This document shows, piece by piece, positions 1 through 9,134 of a DNA stretch of 64,000 nucleotides. The notes beneath the pieces were generated by a model. The model did not search any database, was not told the origin of the DNA, and worked only from the letters and a program-made list of their open reading frames with translations. Within the stretch, counting starts at the first letter, position 1. Every line of letters starts with the position of its first letter. The stretch covers positions 25,358 through 89,357 of the forward strand of contig CAZGCO010000001.1 of assembly GCA_964524475.1 (NCBI GenBank). The letters run 5' to 3'. The position numbers were made by a program, and so were the translations under genes. This DNA comes from CAZYHU01 sp964524475 (GTDB lineage: Bacteria > Patescibacteriota > Minisyncoccia > Phycocordibacterales > UBA1006).

Positions 1-2
1 TA

Positions 3-119
3 GGTAATCAAGTCTTCGTTCCATTTTCTAAAGTTGGAAAACAGATTGTTACCTTACGCGTGTATGATTTAGCAGGAAATTATACTGAACAATCAGAAAC
101 TATTACGGTAGTAGAGTAG
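3..119 (+). CDS. C-terminal fragment of an Ig/PKD-like exported protein
   Basis: Only the last 38 codons lie in the window. The open frame runs from the window edge to a TAG stop. The residues (VTLRVYDLAGNYTEQ, then ITVVE) have the alternating beta-strand pattern and the 'DLAGN' turn of bacterial Ig-like or PKD-like extracellular domains. It lies just upstream of virB4 on the same strand, separated by a terminator, so it may belong to the same envelope gene neighbourhood. The full length and N-terminus are not visible, so function cannot be assigned. Confidence 0.6.
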   Translation, partial: GNQVFVPFSKVGKQIVTLRVYDLAGNYTEQSETITVVE

Positions 120-136
120 TTGTATATATATTTAAA

Positions 137-182
137 TAGCAAAACAAAACTCTCAATCACGGTTGAGAGTTTTGTTTTGCTA
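137..182. terminator. Bidirectional intrinsic terminator
   Basis: A perfect 20-bp inverted repeat around a 6-nt loop. The A-rich start of the 5' arm and T-rich end of the 3' arm let it work in either direction. It separates the upstream fragment from virB4, whose -10 box follows 20 nt later. Confidence 0.85.
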
Positions 183-217
183 TACAATAAAAAACTACAT
201 GATATAATAAGTCTATT

Positions 218-2026
218 ATGGGAATATTCTCTGGACTGTTTGGGACAAAACAAAAAAACACAATTTCTCCTGTGATATCAGGAGATATTTACGAGTCGGC
301 AACTATGGAAATGCAGGACCTGATTGCACCGGCAGGTATTGAAATTTCATCGAACCAAATAAAATTGGGTGATAAAACATCAAAGACTTTTTTTGTCGTA
401 TCATATCCACGATTCCTCACTGCGGGGTGGCTCGCACCTATTATCAATCTGGATAAAGTTTTTGATGTATCGATTCATATTAACCCAGTAGACAGTGCAG
501 TAGCATTAAAACAATTTCAGAAAAAAGTAGCCGAAGTACAATCCCAAATCATGACCAAGGAAAAATCAGGTATGGTACGTGATCCGCTTCTGGATACTGC
601 ATACCGTGACCTGGAAAGTCTGCGAGATCAGTTACAGCAAGCTCAGGAAAAAATGTTCACCTTGGGATTATATATTACGATTCATGCAAATAACGACATG
701 GAATTGTTCAAACTCGAAAATGAAATTCGTGCCATGTTAGAATCAAAAATGGTCTATATGAAACCATCATTGTTTCAACAAGATGAAGGGATTAAGACAG
801 TATTTCCATTGGGTACCGACATGTTGAATATTACGTCACAGTTAAATTCTGGACCGGTGTCATCGTTTTTCCCATTTATTTCAAGTGAACTCACTGATAA
901 CAAGGGTATTTTGTACGGAATTAATCGTCAAAATGCGGGTATGATTATTTTTGATCGGTATAGTATGCCGAACTATAATTCCGTTATCTTTGCGACTTCC
1001 GGTGCAGGAAAATCATATGCAACGAAACTTGAAATTCTCCGAACACTTATGTTCGATACAGAGGTAATTATTATTGACCCTGAACGAGAATATGAAACAC
1101 TTGCAGAATCAGTAGGGGGGAGATATTTTAATATTTCACTTTCATCATCGCATCATATTAATCCGTTTGATATTCCTATTCCTGCATCTGACGAATCTCC
1201 GTCTGATGTATTGCGAGGAAATATTATTCAACTTGTAGGATTGTTCAGAATACTCCTGGGTGGATTATCTCCCGAAGAAGATTCTATTATTGATCGTGCT
1301 ATTACTGAAACCTATGCATTAAAAGATATTACGATTGAATCTGATTTTTCACATGCTGAACCACCACTTATGTCAGATTTTGAAATGGTATTGGGATCTA
1401 TGGAAGGTTCAGAATCATTGGTAGAACGATTACGCAAATATACACGGGGTACATGGGCAGGGTTTATTAATCAGCCAACAAACGTAGATATCAATAAAAA
1501 AATGGTGGTATTTTCAATCCGTGATATGGAAGACGAACTCAAACCAGCTGCAATGTATATTATTACTCATTTCATCTGGAATATGGTACGCAAGGTTCGT
1601 AAAAAAAGACTTCTCGTCGTCGACGAAGCATGGACGATGATGCAAAATGAAGAAGCTGCAGCGTTCTTGTTTATGCTCGCAAAACGTGGACGAAAATATT
1701 TCCTGGGTCTAGCGACTATCACCCAAGACGTAGGAGATTTCGTAAAATCACGGTATGGATTACCGATTATCACGAACTCGTCGATACAGTTATTGCTTAA
1801 ACAATCTCCGACTGCTATCGATACACTCCAAGAAGTATTTCATCTGACCGATGAAGAAAAATATACTTTACTGGAATCAGGTGTAGGAGAAGGAATATTC
1901 TTTGCGGGATTGAAACATGTTGCGATAAAAATTATTTCAAGTTATACCGAAGATCAAATCGTAACTTCTGATCCGAATCAGATTATGAAAATCCAGCAGG
2001 CTCGTATGGACGCCACACAGGTATAG
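218..2026 (+). CDS. virB4: VirB4-family type IV secretion ATPase
   Basis: Encodes a 602-residue cytoplasmic or membrane-associated ATPase that energises assembly and transport of a type IV secretion or pilus system. Residues about 50-220 resemble the CagE/TrbE/VirB N-terminal region. Walker A is seen at about 258-267 (ATSGAGKS) and Walker B at about 465-472 (RLLVVDEAW). It is shorter than proteobacterial VirB4 (about 800). A separate VirB4-N-terminal-like protein is encoded at 12624-13283. TATAAT at 203-208 lies 9 nt before the ATG and there is no Shine-Dalgarno, so the mRNA is probably leaderless. The next three genes encode exported partners, including a VirB2/VirB1-like protein. Family assignment is firm; the transported substrate is unknown. 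Confidence 0.93.
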   Translation: MGIFSGLFGTKQKNTISPVISGDIYESATMEMQDLIAPAGIEISSNQIKLGDKTSKTFFVVSYPRFLTAGWLAPIINLDKVFDVSIHINPVDSAVALKQFQKKVAEVQSQIMTKEKSGMVRDPLLDTAYRDLESLRDQLQQAQEKMFTLGLYITIHANNDMELFKLENEIRAMLESKMVYMKPSLFQQDEGIKTVFPLGTDMLNITSQLNSGPVSSFFPFISSELTDNKGILYGINRQNAGMIIFDRYSMPNYNSVIFATSGAGKSYATKLEILRTLMFDTEVIIIDPEREYETLAESVGGRYFNISLSSSHHINPFDIPIPASDESPSDVLRGNIIQLVGLFRILLGGLSPEEDSIIDRAITETYALKDITIESDFSHAEPPLMSDFEMVLGSMEGSESLVERLRKYTRGTWAGFINQPTNVDINKKMVVFSIRDMEDELKPAAMYIITHFIWNMVRKVRKKRLLVVDEAWTMMQNEEAAAFLFMLAKRGRKYFLGLATITQDVGDFVKSRYGLPIITNSSIQLLLKQSPTAIDTLQEVFHLTDEEKYTLLESGVGEGIFFAGLKHVAIKIISSYTEDQIVTSDPNQIMKIQQARMDATQV

Positions 2027-2160
2027 TACATTATTTAAAAACAACCTTTTTTATTTTCTATAAGAACTCGTAACACCTGTAGCACCTCCGTATTACTTGG
2101 TGCACTCGAACATTTTATAAAAAATACAAAGATTATTTTTAAAACATTATTCATCACTGT

Positions 2161-3195
2161 ATGAAAAAAACATTTTTTTTAATTTTTATAACTATCTTCT
2201 GTATTACTATTAATACATCTATTTCGTCTGCGCAGTTTTCATTGCCAGGGGATAGTGGGCTCAGTGATATCGTAGGTATAGGTGTTGATGAAAATGATAT
2301 TGATCTAGAGCTCAATCCTGAATCTCCCAGCGCATATGATACGGTGACGTTACGTTTGACCAGTAATAGTGTGGATTTAAACCGTTACCCTATTACCTGG
2401 TATATAAACGGCGCAAAACAGTTATCAGGTATCGGAGAACGTAGTTTTAAAACGACGCTCGGGGATTATGGGAGTGCAACTGACATACAGGTAGCTGTAA
2501 AACTGGATGGAGAAAGTATAGAAAAAGGAATCATATTACAACCCCAAGACGTGACCTTGTTGTGGGAAGCGGTAGATTCATATGTACCACCGTTCTATCC
2601 TGGTAAAAAACTACCATCTCGCGAGGGTATTGTCCGTGTTGCAGCTATACCTAATTTTACTACCACAGGGGGCAATATCTTGCCATCAAAACAAGGAGTC
2701 TATATTTGGAAACGCAACGGTTCTATTGCAACAGGTATGGGAGGATATGGTAAAGATTCGTTACTTATCAAGCATAACAAGATTAGGGCTAACGAAGAAA
2801 TATCTGTATCTGTTTCTGATGTAGCTAACACTACTACTGCGGATCGTGGTATGACATTATCATTTTTTGATCCGGTAATTCATTTTTATCATAAGGTGTT
2901 CAATACACCAGAATATGCACGAACGATAGATAATGGATTTACGATGAATACAGGAGAAACAACTATTATTGCTGTACCATATTTCTTTTCAATGTTAGAA
3001 AATGCTTACAAAGATTTAAAAATTGATTGGAAAATCAATAATGAATCATTTACTGTCGAGGATACAGAAAACCCTCTGGCACTAACATTGCAGGGTGATA
3101 TACCTAACAGTGCTAACGTGTTTAATCTATCACTCTCAGGAAATAAAAATATCTTTCAGTCAGCGACCCGGTCATTAAATGTCTATACTCGGTAA
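2161..3195 (+). CDS. Exported Ig-like domain protein of the T4SS cluster
   Basis: A 344-residue protein with a clear signal peptide: a KK start, a hydrophobic core and a cleavage-like SSAQ site near residue 24. The remainder is beta-rich with repeated 'Y.ITWYINGA' and 'IYIWKRNGS' patterns, as in PKD/Ig-like folds where a tryptophan-containing strand recurs. No catalytic motif is visible. It lies between virB4 and the VirB2-like gene, so it could be a periplasmic or surface component of the same machine; that role is inferred from context only. The 134-nt upstream gap has no strong promoter, so cotranscription with virB4 is possible. Confidence 0.75.
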   Translation: MKKTFFLIFITIFCITINTSISSAQFSLPGDSGLSDIVGIGVDENDIDLELNPESPSAYDTVTLRLTSNSVDLNRYPITWYINGAKQLSGIGERSFKTTLGDYGSATDIQVAVKLDGESIEKGIILQPQDVTLLWEAVDSYVPPFYPGKKLPSREGIVRVAAIPNFTTTGGNILPSKQGVYIWKRNGSIATGMGGYGKDSLLIKHNKIRANEEISVSVSDVANTTTADRGMTLSFFDPVIHFYHKVFNTPEYARTIDNGFTMNTGETTIIAVPYFFSMLENAYKDLKIDWKINNESFTVEDTENPLALTLQGDIPNSANVFNLSLSGNKNIFQSATRSLNVYTR

Positions 3196-3204
3196 CAATA
3201 TTTT

Positions 3205-3236
3205 GAAAAGCCTTTGAAAAAATTCAAGGGCTTTTC
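3205..3236 (+). terminator. Intrinsic terminator
   Basis: A 14-bp stem (one G-U pair) with an AAAA loop. The 3' arm is followed by TCTT. It lies just after the stop of the exported Ig-like gene. Confidence 0.7.
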
Positions 3237-3266
3237 TCTTGGCAGAAAAAACTATATACTGTATAT

Positions 3267-4454
3267 ATGAAAAAAATCATTTTTGTGATTCTCGGAATAT
3301 GTATGCTGACAGGATTTATTACTGCTGTTTCTCCTGTATATGCACAAACAAAAATACTCTTGCCATCAGGACAGTTTCTGAGTAATCCGAACGGAAACCC
3401 TTGTGAAAAATTTACTGATCCCGTAACCGGTCAAATAGTAGACTTATCTGACGAGGAATGTTATGCATTTCTGGAGCCATTGCCAGGTACTGACGAAGCG
3501 GGAAATGCAATATCTGTTGATGCATTAAAAATAGATACCACTAAAACAATTGGGCAATCATTTAATAATATGTATATGTTTGCTATTGGTATTGGATCTG
3601 TTCTCGCAGTTATTATGATTGCTCTCTATGGTTGGAAATATATGTCCAATGACAAGAGCGTAAGTACTAATGAACTTCTCAAGGAAAAAATCATGAACGT
3701 GATTTTCGGTATGGTGCTCTTGGTCAGTATTTATGTGATATTAAATACTATTAATCCACAACTGTTAGATATTCAGCCAGATTTACCAAAGGCAAACCTG
3801 GTCGTGAATCGTATCGATGATCCTAATTTCGTAAAATATATTTCTGATGATGTGGAACTTGATACAACAGGTATTGTTATTACCGAAGAATCTTATAAAG
3901 ACCCTACATTTTTAGCATATTTAGCACACCAACAAGGTCCTGGTGGAGCACCTGCGATATTGTGGGCAGCGAAAAAGGGCTACAGTTCCGTTCCTTTGGA
4001 TAATCCCTATGTTGCTGATCGTACTGATATTAACAAAAATATGAGAGGAAATGCCCCTTTGGCCGATGTTAAAAAAATAACTGGTCAGTCAATTATTACT
4101 CCGTCTGTATTTATAAAATACTGGGCTACCAAAGTAGAGGCAGCAAAAAGAAGTAAGGGTGTTATTCCTGCACCTGTTCAGACAGGACTTGGTTATGCTT
4201 CTCGCGAATCTGGGCTGTCTATTGAAATGCTCACGGCTATTTGTAGAATAGAAAGCTATGGATGTACTCGACCAGATATCAAAAATGGCTTTGGGTATAA
4301 AGGATTATTCCAATTGAGCGATGATGTATTTCGTGTATATGGAAAGATTTTTGTAAACCCAAACATATATGACGCTTTACAAAATTCTTATGCTGGGGCA
4401 ATGTATGCCAAGCAAAATCTTGCAAAATTACAAAGACAAATTGCAAATTTTTAA
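3267..4454 (+). CDS. VirB2/TrbC-like pilin fused to a lytic transglycosylase domain
   Basis: A 395-residue exported protein. Residues 1-26 form a signal peptide ending near VYAQ. Two membrane helices at about 100-122 and 138-160, joined by a short charged loop, match the TrbC/VirB2 pilin layout. The C-terminal part (about 300-395) resembles a soluble lytic transglycosylase (VirB1-like), with the likely catalytic Glu329 in ICRIESYG and a downstream 'GYKGLFQLSD' like the family's G.fQi motif. One polypeptide would thus hold both the channel/pilin subunit and the wall-cutting enzyme. Cysteines outside the signal peptide are paired. TATACT ends 6 nt before the ATG, so it is probably leaderless. 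Confidence 0.82.
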   Translation: MKKIIFVILGICMLTGFITAVSPVYAQTKILLPSGQFLSNPNGNPCEKFTDPVTGQIVDLSDEECYAFLEPLPGTDEAGNAISVDALKIDTTKTIGQSFNNMYMFAIGIGSVLAVIMIALYGWKYMSNDKSVSTNELLKEKIMNVIFGMVLLVSIYVILNTINPQLLDIQPDLPKANLVVNRIDDPNFVKYISDDVELDTTGIVITEESYKDPTFLAYLAHQQGPGGAPAILWAAKKGYSSVPLDNPYVADRTDINKNMRGNAPLADVKKITGQSIITPSVFIKYWATKVEAAKRSKGVIPAPVQTGLGYASRESGLSIEMLTAICRIESYGCTRPDIKNGFGYKGLFQLSDDVFRVYGKIFVNPNIYDALQNSYAGAMYAKQNLAKLQRQIANF

Positions 4455-4476
4455 AAAATACCTTCGGGTATTTTTT
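4453..4476 (+). terminator. Terminator with UUCG tetraloop
   Basis: A 10-bp stem (AAAAAATACC/GGTATTTTTT) closes a TTCG loop, immediately after the stop codon of the VirB2-like fusion gene. It is a compact, very stable hairpin ending in a T-run. Confidence 0.85.
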
Positions 4477-4499
4477 ATTTTGTGATATAATAATCATAT

Positions 4500-6158
4500 A
4501 TGTACGAGACAGAACATGCAGGTCGCACAAAAAAAATAGTTATTATCATCGGTAGTCTCATAGTAGTTTCCGTGATTGTTTTTGGGGTGATGGTACTTGT
4601 CAAAAAACAACCTGGGGTACCTGTTACCACCACTGCAAAAAACATTTTTCCTTTTACGGTTATTAACAGATCTCCTGTGGTGCCGGTAGATAATGGTGTT
4701 ACTAATACGCCAACTGATATTACGGGAGCAGGCACAGATGTCCAGACTGATATTGTAACCGCAGACAAAATACGTAAAATAACTGAATTCCCGATTAGTG
4801 GATACCAATCATATATTACGACGTTTACTGAAAAGATAAATGTTTATGATGAAAAACTTAAAAAACAAGTCACTCGTGATAATGTTGTAGCATCTGATCA
4901 TATTGTATATGCCCGAACTGACAAGGGGTTTATCTATACAGGAGATGTAACAAAAAATACCATATTCCAAAAGCAGATAACTGATACGATTGTACCCGGA
5001 GTATATGAATCAAATATTCTCACGAATCCCTATCGTATCGTTTATCGGTATGCTATCGATGATGTTATTCAGAGTTTTCTCGCGAATATTCCTGGTATTG
5101 CACCTGTTGTACAACCAGTGACCAAGGTAGCTACAACATCAAAAACTGAAACAACCTGTACGAGTGATTTTTCTCGTAATTTGAAAACTGGTTCACGAGG
5201 TAATGACGTATATACCATTCAGACATTTATGAATGAAAAATTGGGTACGACTATGAAAACAGATGGAATTTTTGGTCGTGAAACATTATCACATATGAAA
5301 AAATTCCAAGAATTTTTGAAAATACCTGCAACGGGTATCTATGATCAGGCGACTCGGGATGCATTGTCACAAACATGCGCTACGCTTGCACAGTCTGTTC
5401 CACAGGATTCTGATGCAACAGTCCCTGCAGATTTACAGGTAACAAAACCAAAACAAATAACTGGTAAGCTCCTGGCATCTAATATTGTTGCACAGACGAT
5501 ATCTCCTGACGGAGGCAGCGTATTTCATATTATTGCTGATATAAACAATAGTAAAGGAGTCATTATGGATGCTAATGGAAAAATGCGCGAGGTGTTTAAC
5601 TCGCCATTGTCAGAATGGTATCCAAATTGGGTTAATGAAAAATTAATTACCATGACGACACGCGCATCAGGATATATTGATGGATATATGTATGGATTAA
5701 ATCCTACAACGAGTAATTTCAAGAAAATCATGGGACCATTACAGGGATTAACAACATTAATGTCTCCTGATATGAATCAAGTATTGTATTCAGTATCTGA
5801 TAGTCAGGCAGGAACTGTGCGGCTTTCTCTGAAAAAAACTCGGGGTATTGTGTCTACTGATATAGGTCTGACAACATTACCAGAAAAATGCAACTGGAGT
5901 CCTGATAGTGTTATGGTGTATTGTATGATACCTGATGTTATCCCGAATGGGGTGTATCCAGACATGTGGTACCAGGGCGTGGTATTATTCAGTGATACAT
6001 TATGGCGATATAACACGGTGACTGATGAACTGACACAGTTGGCAGTGTTTCCAGAGTCTATCGATGGAGTACGATTACATACAAGCCCTACAGGGAATTA
6101 TCTGTATCTTATGAATAAAAAAGACAAGACACTATGGTCAGTGACGCTAGCAAAATAG
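4500..6158 (+). CDS. Membrane-anchored peptidoglycan-binding and beta-propeller protein
   Basis: A 552-residue protein with one N-terminal membrane helix (about 13-34) and an outside-facing remainder. Residues about 219-290 form a PG_binding_1-type domain (LKTGSRGNDVYTIQTFM, later DGIFGRETLSHMKKFQ). The last 230 residues contain recurring 'ISPDGG', 'MSPDM', 'WSPDS' and 'HTSPTG' blades like TolB/WD40-type propellers. Four mature cysteines are spaced as pairs. As the last gene of the T4SS-like run, it probably anchors the apparatus to the cell wall; this is inferred from its domains and position. TATAAT lies 8 nt before the ATG. Confidence 0.8.
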   Translation: MYETEHAGRTKKIVIIIGSLIVVSVIVFGVMVLVKKQPGVPVTTTAKNIFPFTVINRSPVVPVDNGVTNTPTDITGAGTDVQTDIVTADKIRKITEFPISGYQSYITTFTEKINVYDEKLKKQVTRDNVVASDHIVYARTDKGFIYTGDVTKNTIFQKQITDTIVPGVYESNILTNPYRIVYRYAIDDVIQSFLANIPGIAPVVQPVTKVATTSKTETTCTSDFSRNLKTGSRGNDVYTIQTFMNEKLGTTMKTDGIFGRETLSHMKKFQEFLKIPATGIYDQATRDALSQTCATLAQSVPQDSDATVPADLQVTKPKQITGKLLASNIVAQTISPDGGSVFHIIADINNSKGVIMDANGKMREVFNSPLSEWYPNWVNEKLITMTTRASGYIDGYMYGLNPTTSNFKKIMGPLQGLTTLMSPDMNQVLYSVSDSQAGTVRLSLKKTRGIVSTDIGLTTLPEKCNWSPDSVMVYCMIPDVIPNGVYPDMWYQGVVLFSDTLWRYNTVTDELTQLAVFPESIDGVRLHTSPTGNYLYLMNKKDKTLWSVTLAK

Positions 6159-6169
6159 TATGATAAAAA

Positions 6170-6214
6170 GAAAAACAGCAGAAAAAATGTTACACATTTT
6201 TTCTGCTGTTTTTC
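6170..6214 (+). terminator. Long perfect terminator
   Basis: A 21-bp perfect stem with a TAC loop and T-rich end. It closes the T4SS-like gene run. The -35 box of the next promoter begins 1 nt after it. Confidence 0.85.
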
Positions 6215-6242
6215 TTGACATATTTTATTACAGGTATATATT
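6215..6242 (+). promoter_or_regulatory. Sigma70-type promoter of the 96-aa protein gene
   Basis: TTGACA at 6215-6220, a 16-nt spacer, TATATT at 6237-6242. The expected start site is about 18 nt before the ATG at 6268. Confidence 0.6.
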
Positions 6243-6267
6243 AATCTATGAAAATAAAATATTAATT

Positions 6268-6558
6268 ATGACAATAGGACCATGTACTGGGGAATCAACA
6301 GATTCCATAGAACAACTTCTTGGTAGTCAGGAAGTATTGACAAAAAATAGTTTAAATCCCAAGGAGCTTTGGGAACAAAAAAATAAAAAGCTATTTGAAG
6401 TTTCTTCTGGCTTATCAAATCTACCAACAGAAGAAACTCGTCGGCAGAAAATAAGAGAACGCCTCTCTGCCGAAAGAAGATACAAAGAGGAAAAAGCAGA
6501 AGAAACAGAAGAGGATGTTAACTTAGAGTTTCCTCTGGCTTATACAATGCCAAAATAA
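6268..6558 (+). CDS. Small charged hypothetical protein
   Basis: A 96-residue soluble protein rich in Glu, Lys and Arg, with a probable helical or coiled segment (RRQKIRERLSAERRYKEEK). No signal peptide, membrane helix or known motif is seen. The ATG at 6268 is chosen because a promoter at 6215-6242 and a terminator hairpin at 6170-6214 occupy the in-frame upstream extension. Function unknown. Confidence 0.6.
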   Translation: MTIGPCTGESTDSIEQLLGSQEVLTKNSLNPKELWEQKNKKLFEVSSGLSNLPTEETRRQKIRERLSAERRYKEEKAEETEEDVNLEFPLAYTMPK

Positions 6559-6575
6559 AATATGAAATACAAATA

Positions 6576-6607
6576 AAAAAATTCGACATATGTATGTCGG
6601 ATTTTTT
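6576..6607. terminator. Terminator between convergent genes
   Basis: An imperfect stem (TTCGACATA/TATGTCGGA) flanked by A- and T-runs. It can stop both the small upstream gene and xth, which converge here. Confidence 0.7.
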
Positions 6608-7385
6608 TTATTTCACATTTATTTGTAACCATATAGGACAATGGTCTGATCCGATAATGTTGGAAAGTACTTCACATTTTTTTATTTTTGGGAGTAATTT
6701 TTGTGAAGCAAAAAAATAATCAATACGCCAACCAACATTACGTGTTCGTGCAGCAGTTTTTTGATNNNNNNNNNNGATGGAGTGTACGAAATACATCTAT
6801 AAACCCAGCCTTGATAACCTGATCTATCCATGCACGTTCAATAGGGAGAAATCCAGTATTCATAACATTTTCACGTGGACGTGCAAGATCTATTTCGGTA
6901 TGAGCAGTGTTAATATCCCCACAAAATATTACTGGTTTTTTCATTTGTAGCTTTTTAATATATTTGAGAAAATCATCATAAAATTGTAATTTATATTCCA
7001 GTCGGTGTGGACCCTGTCCACCGTTGGGATAATATCCAGTAATGACGTAACATGTTTCGTATTCTGCAGTGATGAGACGCCCCTCGTCGTCGTTTTCATG
7101 ATTTTTCATACCGTATACCACTGACAAGGGTTTTGTTTTTGAATATAATGCAACACCACTGTACCCTTTGCGAATCTTTGATGATGAAAAATATGCATAA
7201 TATCCTGCATGTTCCAGAATTTCCAATGGGAGCTGTTCCCGCTCTGCCTTGGTTTCTTGGAAACAGATAATATCAGGATTTTTCGTGATACCCAAATCCG
7301 AACCAGAAAAAACCTGCTGGAACAAGTCTTTTTTGTATAATGCTCGTATTCCGTTGATGTTCCAGGTAATGATATTCATAGACAA
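6608..7385 (-). CDS. xth: Exodeoxyribonuclease III (AP endonuclease), interrupted by a scaffold gap
   Basis: Encodes an Mg-dependent 3'-5' exonuclease and AP endonuclease of base-excision repair. The N-terminal part shows MNIITWNINGIRA, the catalytic Glu in CFQETKAE and the GDINTAH motif. After the 10-N gap the frame changes, and the family C-terminus appears (NVGWRIDYFF, then GSDHCPI). The gene is therefore intact but joined across a gap whose true length is not 10. By family alignment about 15 residues are missing. GATAAT lies 8 nt upstream of the ATG. Confidence 0.93.
6766..6775. other. 10-N scaffold gap in xth
   Basis: A run of exactly ten N. The reading frame of xth differs on the two sides, so the real length is not 10 nt. 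Confidence 0.95.
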
Positions 7386-7400
7386 GAATTATCGTAAAAA

Positions 7401-8063
7401 TTATTTTTTCTGAAATAAACTAAATACTAATCCCATGCGGTCGCCAGGGTCAGTACGAGAATCAAAAAATTCTACTTTTTGATCAACTAATACAAAATCT
7501 CCATATGAAAATAATGCGGTAACTTCGTCAGATTCAAAAAAATAATATGATACGCCAAATTTTTCAAATGATGCATCTGTTGCAGTTATGGGTTGGAATC
7601 CTAAAAATCGTGGTGTTTCACGCGATAATGTTACTGACATGACGTATCCACCAGGTATAACAACGCGGGATAGTTCACGGACATATACTGGCCAATCCAG
7701 AGGAACAAGATGTTGTAATACGCCTATATCAGTTACCATATCAAAACTATTATCAATAAATGGTATCTCACGGACATCACCGGTGATGAATCGTGCAGAG
7801 ATATTTTTTCCACTTGTGGTGATTTCTTTGTTTACTTGGTCTACAACAGACGAAACATAATCCATACCTAATACTCGATATCCCATAGACGCTAGTTTCG
7901 TTGCCCATACTCCTCGACCTGATCCGATATCTAATACCAGTGAATCAGGTGGGAGTGTTGGTAACATACCAATCACCGTTGCAGCATAGGGAATATGTGT
8001 CCATATGTCAGACCCTGTACGATATGCTGTTTCGAAATATTGTTTTTGCACGTGTGGGTTCAT
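7401..8063 (-). CDS. Class I SAM-dependent methyltransferase
   Basis: A 220-residue soluble enzyme of the methyltransferase-11/25 type. Motif I (VLDIGSGRGVWATKL) is at about 42-57, the acidic strand-2 end at GMDYV, and motif II/III at 'FDMVTDIGVLQHL', where an ordinary enzyme places its substrate-facing loop. The substrate cannot be told from sequence. It sits just upstream of xth on the same strand with a 15-nt spacing. TATACT lies 7 nt before the ATG, so it is likely leaderless. Confidence 0.88.
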   Translation of the reverse strand: MNPHVQKQYFETAYRTGSDIWTHIPYAATVIGMLPTLPPDSLVLDIGSGRGVWATKLASMGYRVLGMDYVSSVVDQVNKEITTSGKNISARFITGDVREIPFIDNSFDMVTDIGVLQHLVPLDWPVYVRELSRVVIPGGYVMSVTLSRETPRFLGFQPITATDASFEKFGVSYYFFESDEVTALFSYGDFVLVDQKVEFFDSRTDPGDRMGLVFSLFQKK

Positions 8064-8151
8064 TAATTACAGTATACAGGATAAACTGTTTTTGTAAAAA
8101 ATATATTAACTGCATTTTGATAAAATATTGATTTTACGGTATATTGTACCC

Positions 8152-8559
8152 ATGAATGAATCATGTATTTTTTGCAAAATTATCAATGGAGAAATTCCTG
8201 CGGATATTATTTATCAGGACGATATCTGTATAGGTTTTTTAGATATACACCCTGTAAGCCATGGACACAGTCTGATAATACCCAAAGAACATCATACATG
8301 GATGTGGGAAACACCAGACGATATATTGGCGCATATGAATATTATTGCAAAGAATATTATGCAAAAAATGATAATAAACCTACCCTGTGACTATGTAAAA
8401 ATAGGTATTGTAGGAACTGATGTACCACATTTTCATATACATCTCATTCCACAAAAAATCACCAGTGGAATAACTGATCCAGATTTTCGAACAACTCAAA
8501 AATATAGTAATGAAGATGAAAAAGAATCTGTTATACGAAAAATTCGTGGGGAACTATAA
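8152..8559 (+). CDS. HIT-family nucleotide hydrolase/transferase
   Basis: A 135-residue protein of the HIT superfamily (Hint-like), which hydrolyses nucleoside phosphoramidates or dinucleotides. The N-terminal CIFCKII and GEIPADIIYQDD motifs are diagnostic, and the catalytic triad lies in HFHIHLIP near residue 104. The ATG at 8152 is preceded by TATATT ending 6 nt upstream and TTGATA 17 nt further on, which rules out the upstream in-frame ATA-rich extension. Its stop codon is part of the terminator stem that follows. Confidence 0.93.
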   Translation: MNESCIFCKIINGEIPADIIYQDDICIGFLDIHPVSHGHSLIIPKEHHTWMWETPDDILAHMNIIAKNIMQKMIINLPCDYVKIGIVGTDVPHFHIHLIPQKITSGITDPDFRTTQKYSNEDEKESVIRKIRGEL

Positions 8560-8608
8560 CACATTATAAAAAGTCGTGATACATATCACGACTTTTTATA
8601 ATGTGTTA
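8557..8608. terminator. Perfect bidirectional terminator
   Basis: A 24-bp perfect inverted repeat with an ACAT loop. It includes the TAA stop of the HIT gene and faces the end of the convergent DUF1761 gene. Confidence 0.9.
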
Positions 8609-8625
8609 TTTAGTTTAATACTATG

Positions 8626-9075
8626 TTATACAAATAATCCTGCAATAACCAATATTACAATAATAGTTACTAAATAGGACATACTGTCTGAAATAAATTT
8701 TTTCACTGCAATCTGACGATCAACATTACCCCAGATAATACTAGAACCGATAACAGGAACCATAAAACAGAACCATGCCAGAATACTGTATCCTGCAATC
8801 ATCCCCATTGTTTCACCATGTGATGAACCCGTTACTGAAACCAACGCGATAAAAAATGCAGTACATGCAGAAAGTATAAATTGACCGAGGAATGATTTCC
8901 ACATATGTGGTTTTACTTCTTCGATTTTTCTTTGTTGTTCTTCTTTTGATAATGTATCAAAACCAATATAGCGCATATGCAGACGTCCCATAGGTGTTTT
9001 GTCTGAATACCAAATACTGCCGATAATAAGAGACGCAATTGACCCGATAAGGGTGATATAAAATATAGTAATCAT
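8626..9075 (-). CDS. DUF1761-like small membrane protein
   Basis: A 149-residue integral membrane protein with about four helices: about 3-22 (ending GSIWYS), 62-82, 90-112 and 128-148. The first helix followed by 'GSIWYSDKTPMGRLH' and the later 'MIAGYSILAWFCF' resemble the DUF1761 family, whose function is unknown. No catalytic residues are seen. TATAAT ends 6 nt before the ATG. Confidence 0.75.
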   Translation of the reverse strand: MITIFYITLIGSIASLIIGSIWYSDKTPMGRLHMRYIGFDTLSKEEQQRKIEEVKPHMWKSFLGQFILSACTAFFIALVSVTGSSHGETMGMIAGYSILAWFCFMVPVIGSSIIWGNVDRQIAVKKFISDSMSYLVTIIVILVIAGLFV

Positions 9076-9134
9076 AAAATAATTATAATCTAGAAAAAAT
9101 CAAAGTCAAATAAAAATAAATATACTAATAAATA

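Noticed and set aside
6160..6267. In-frame N-terminal extension of the 96-aa protein
   Set aside because: It runs through a 21-bp terminator stem and a TTGACA/TATATT promoter; the ATG at 6268 fits both.
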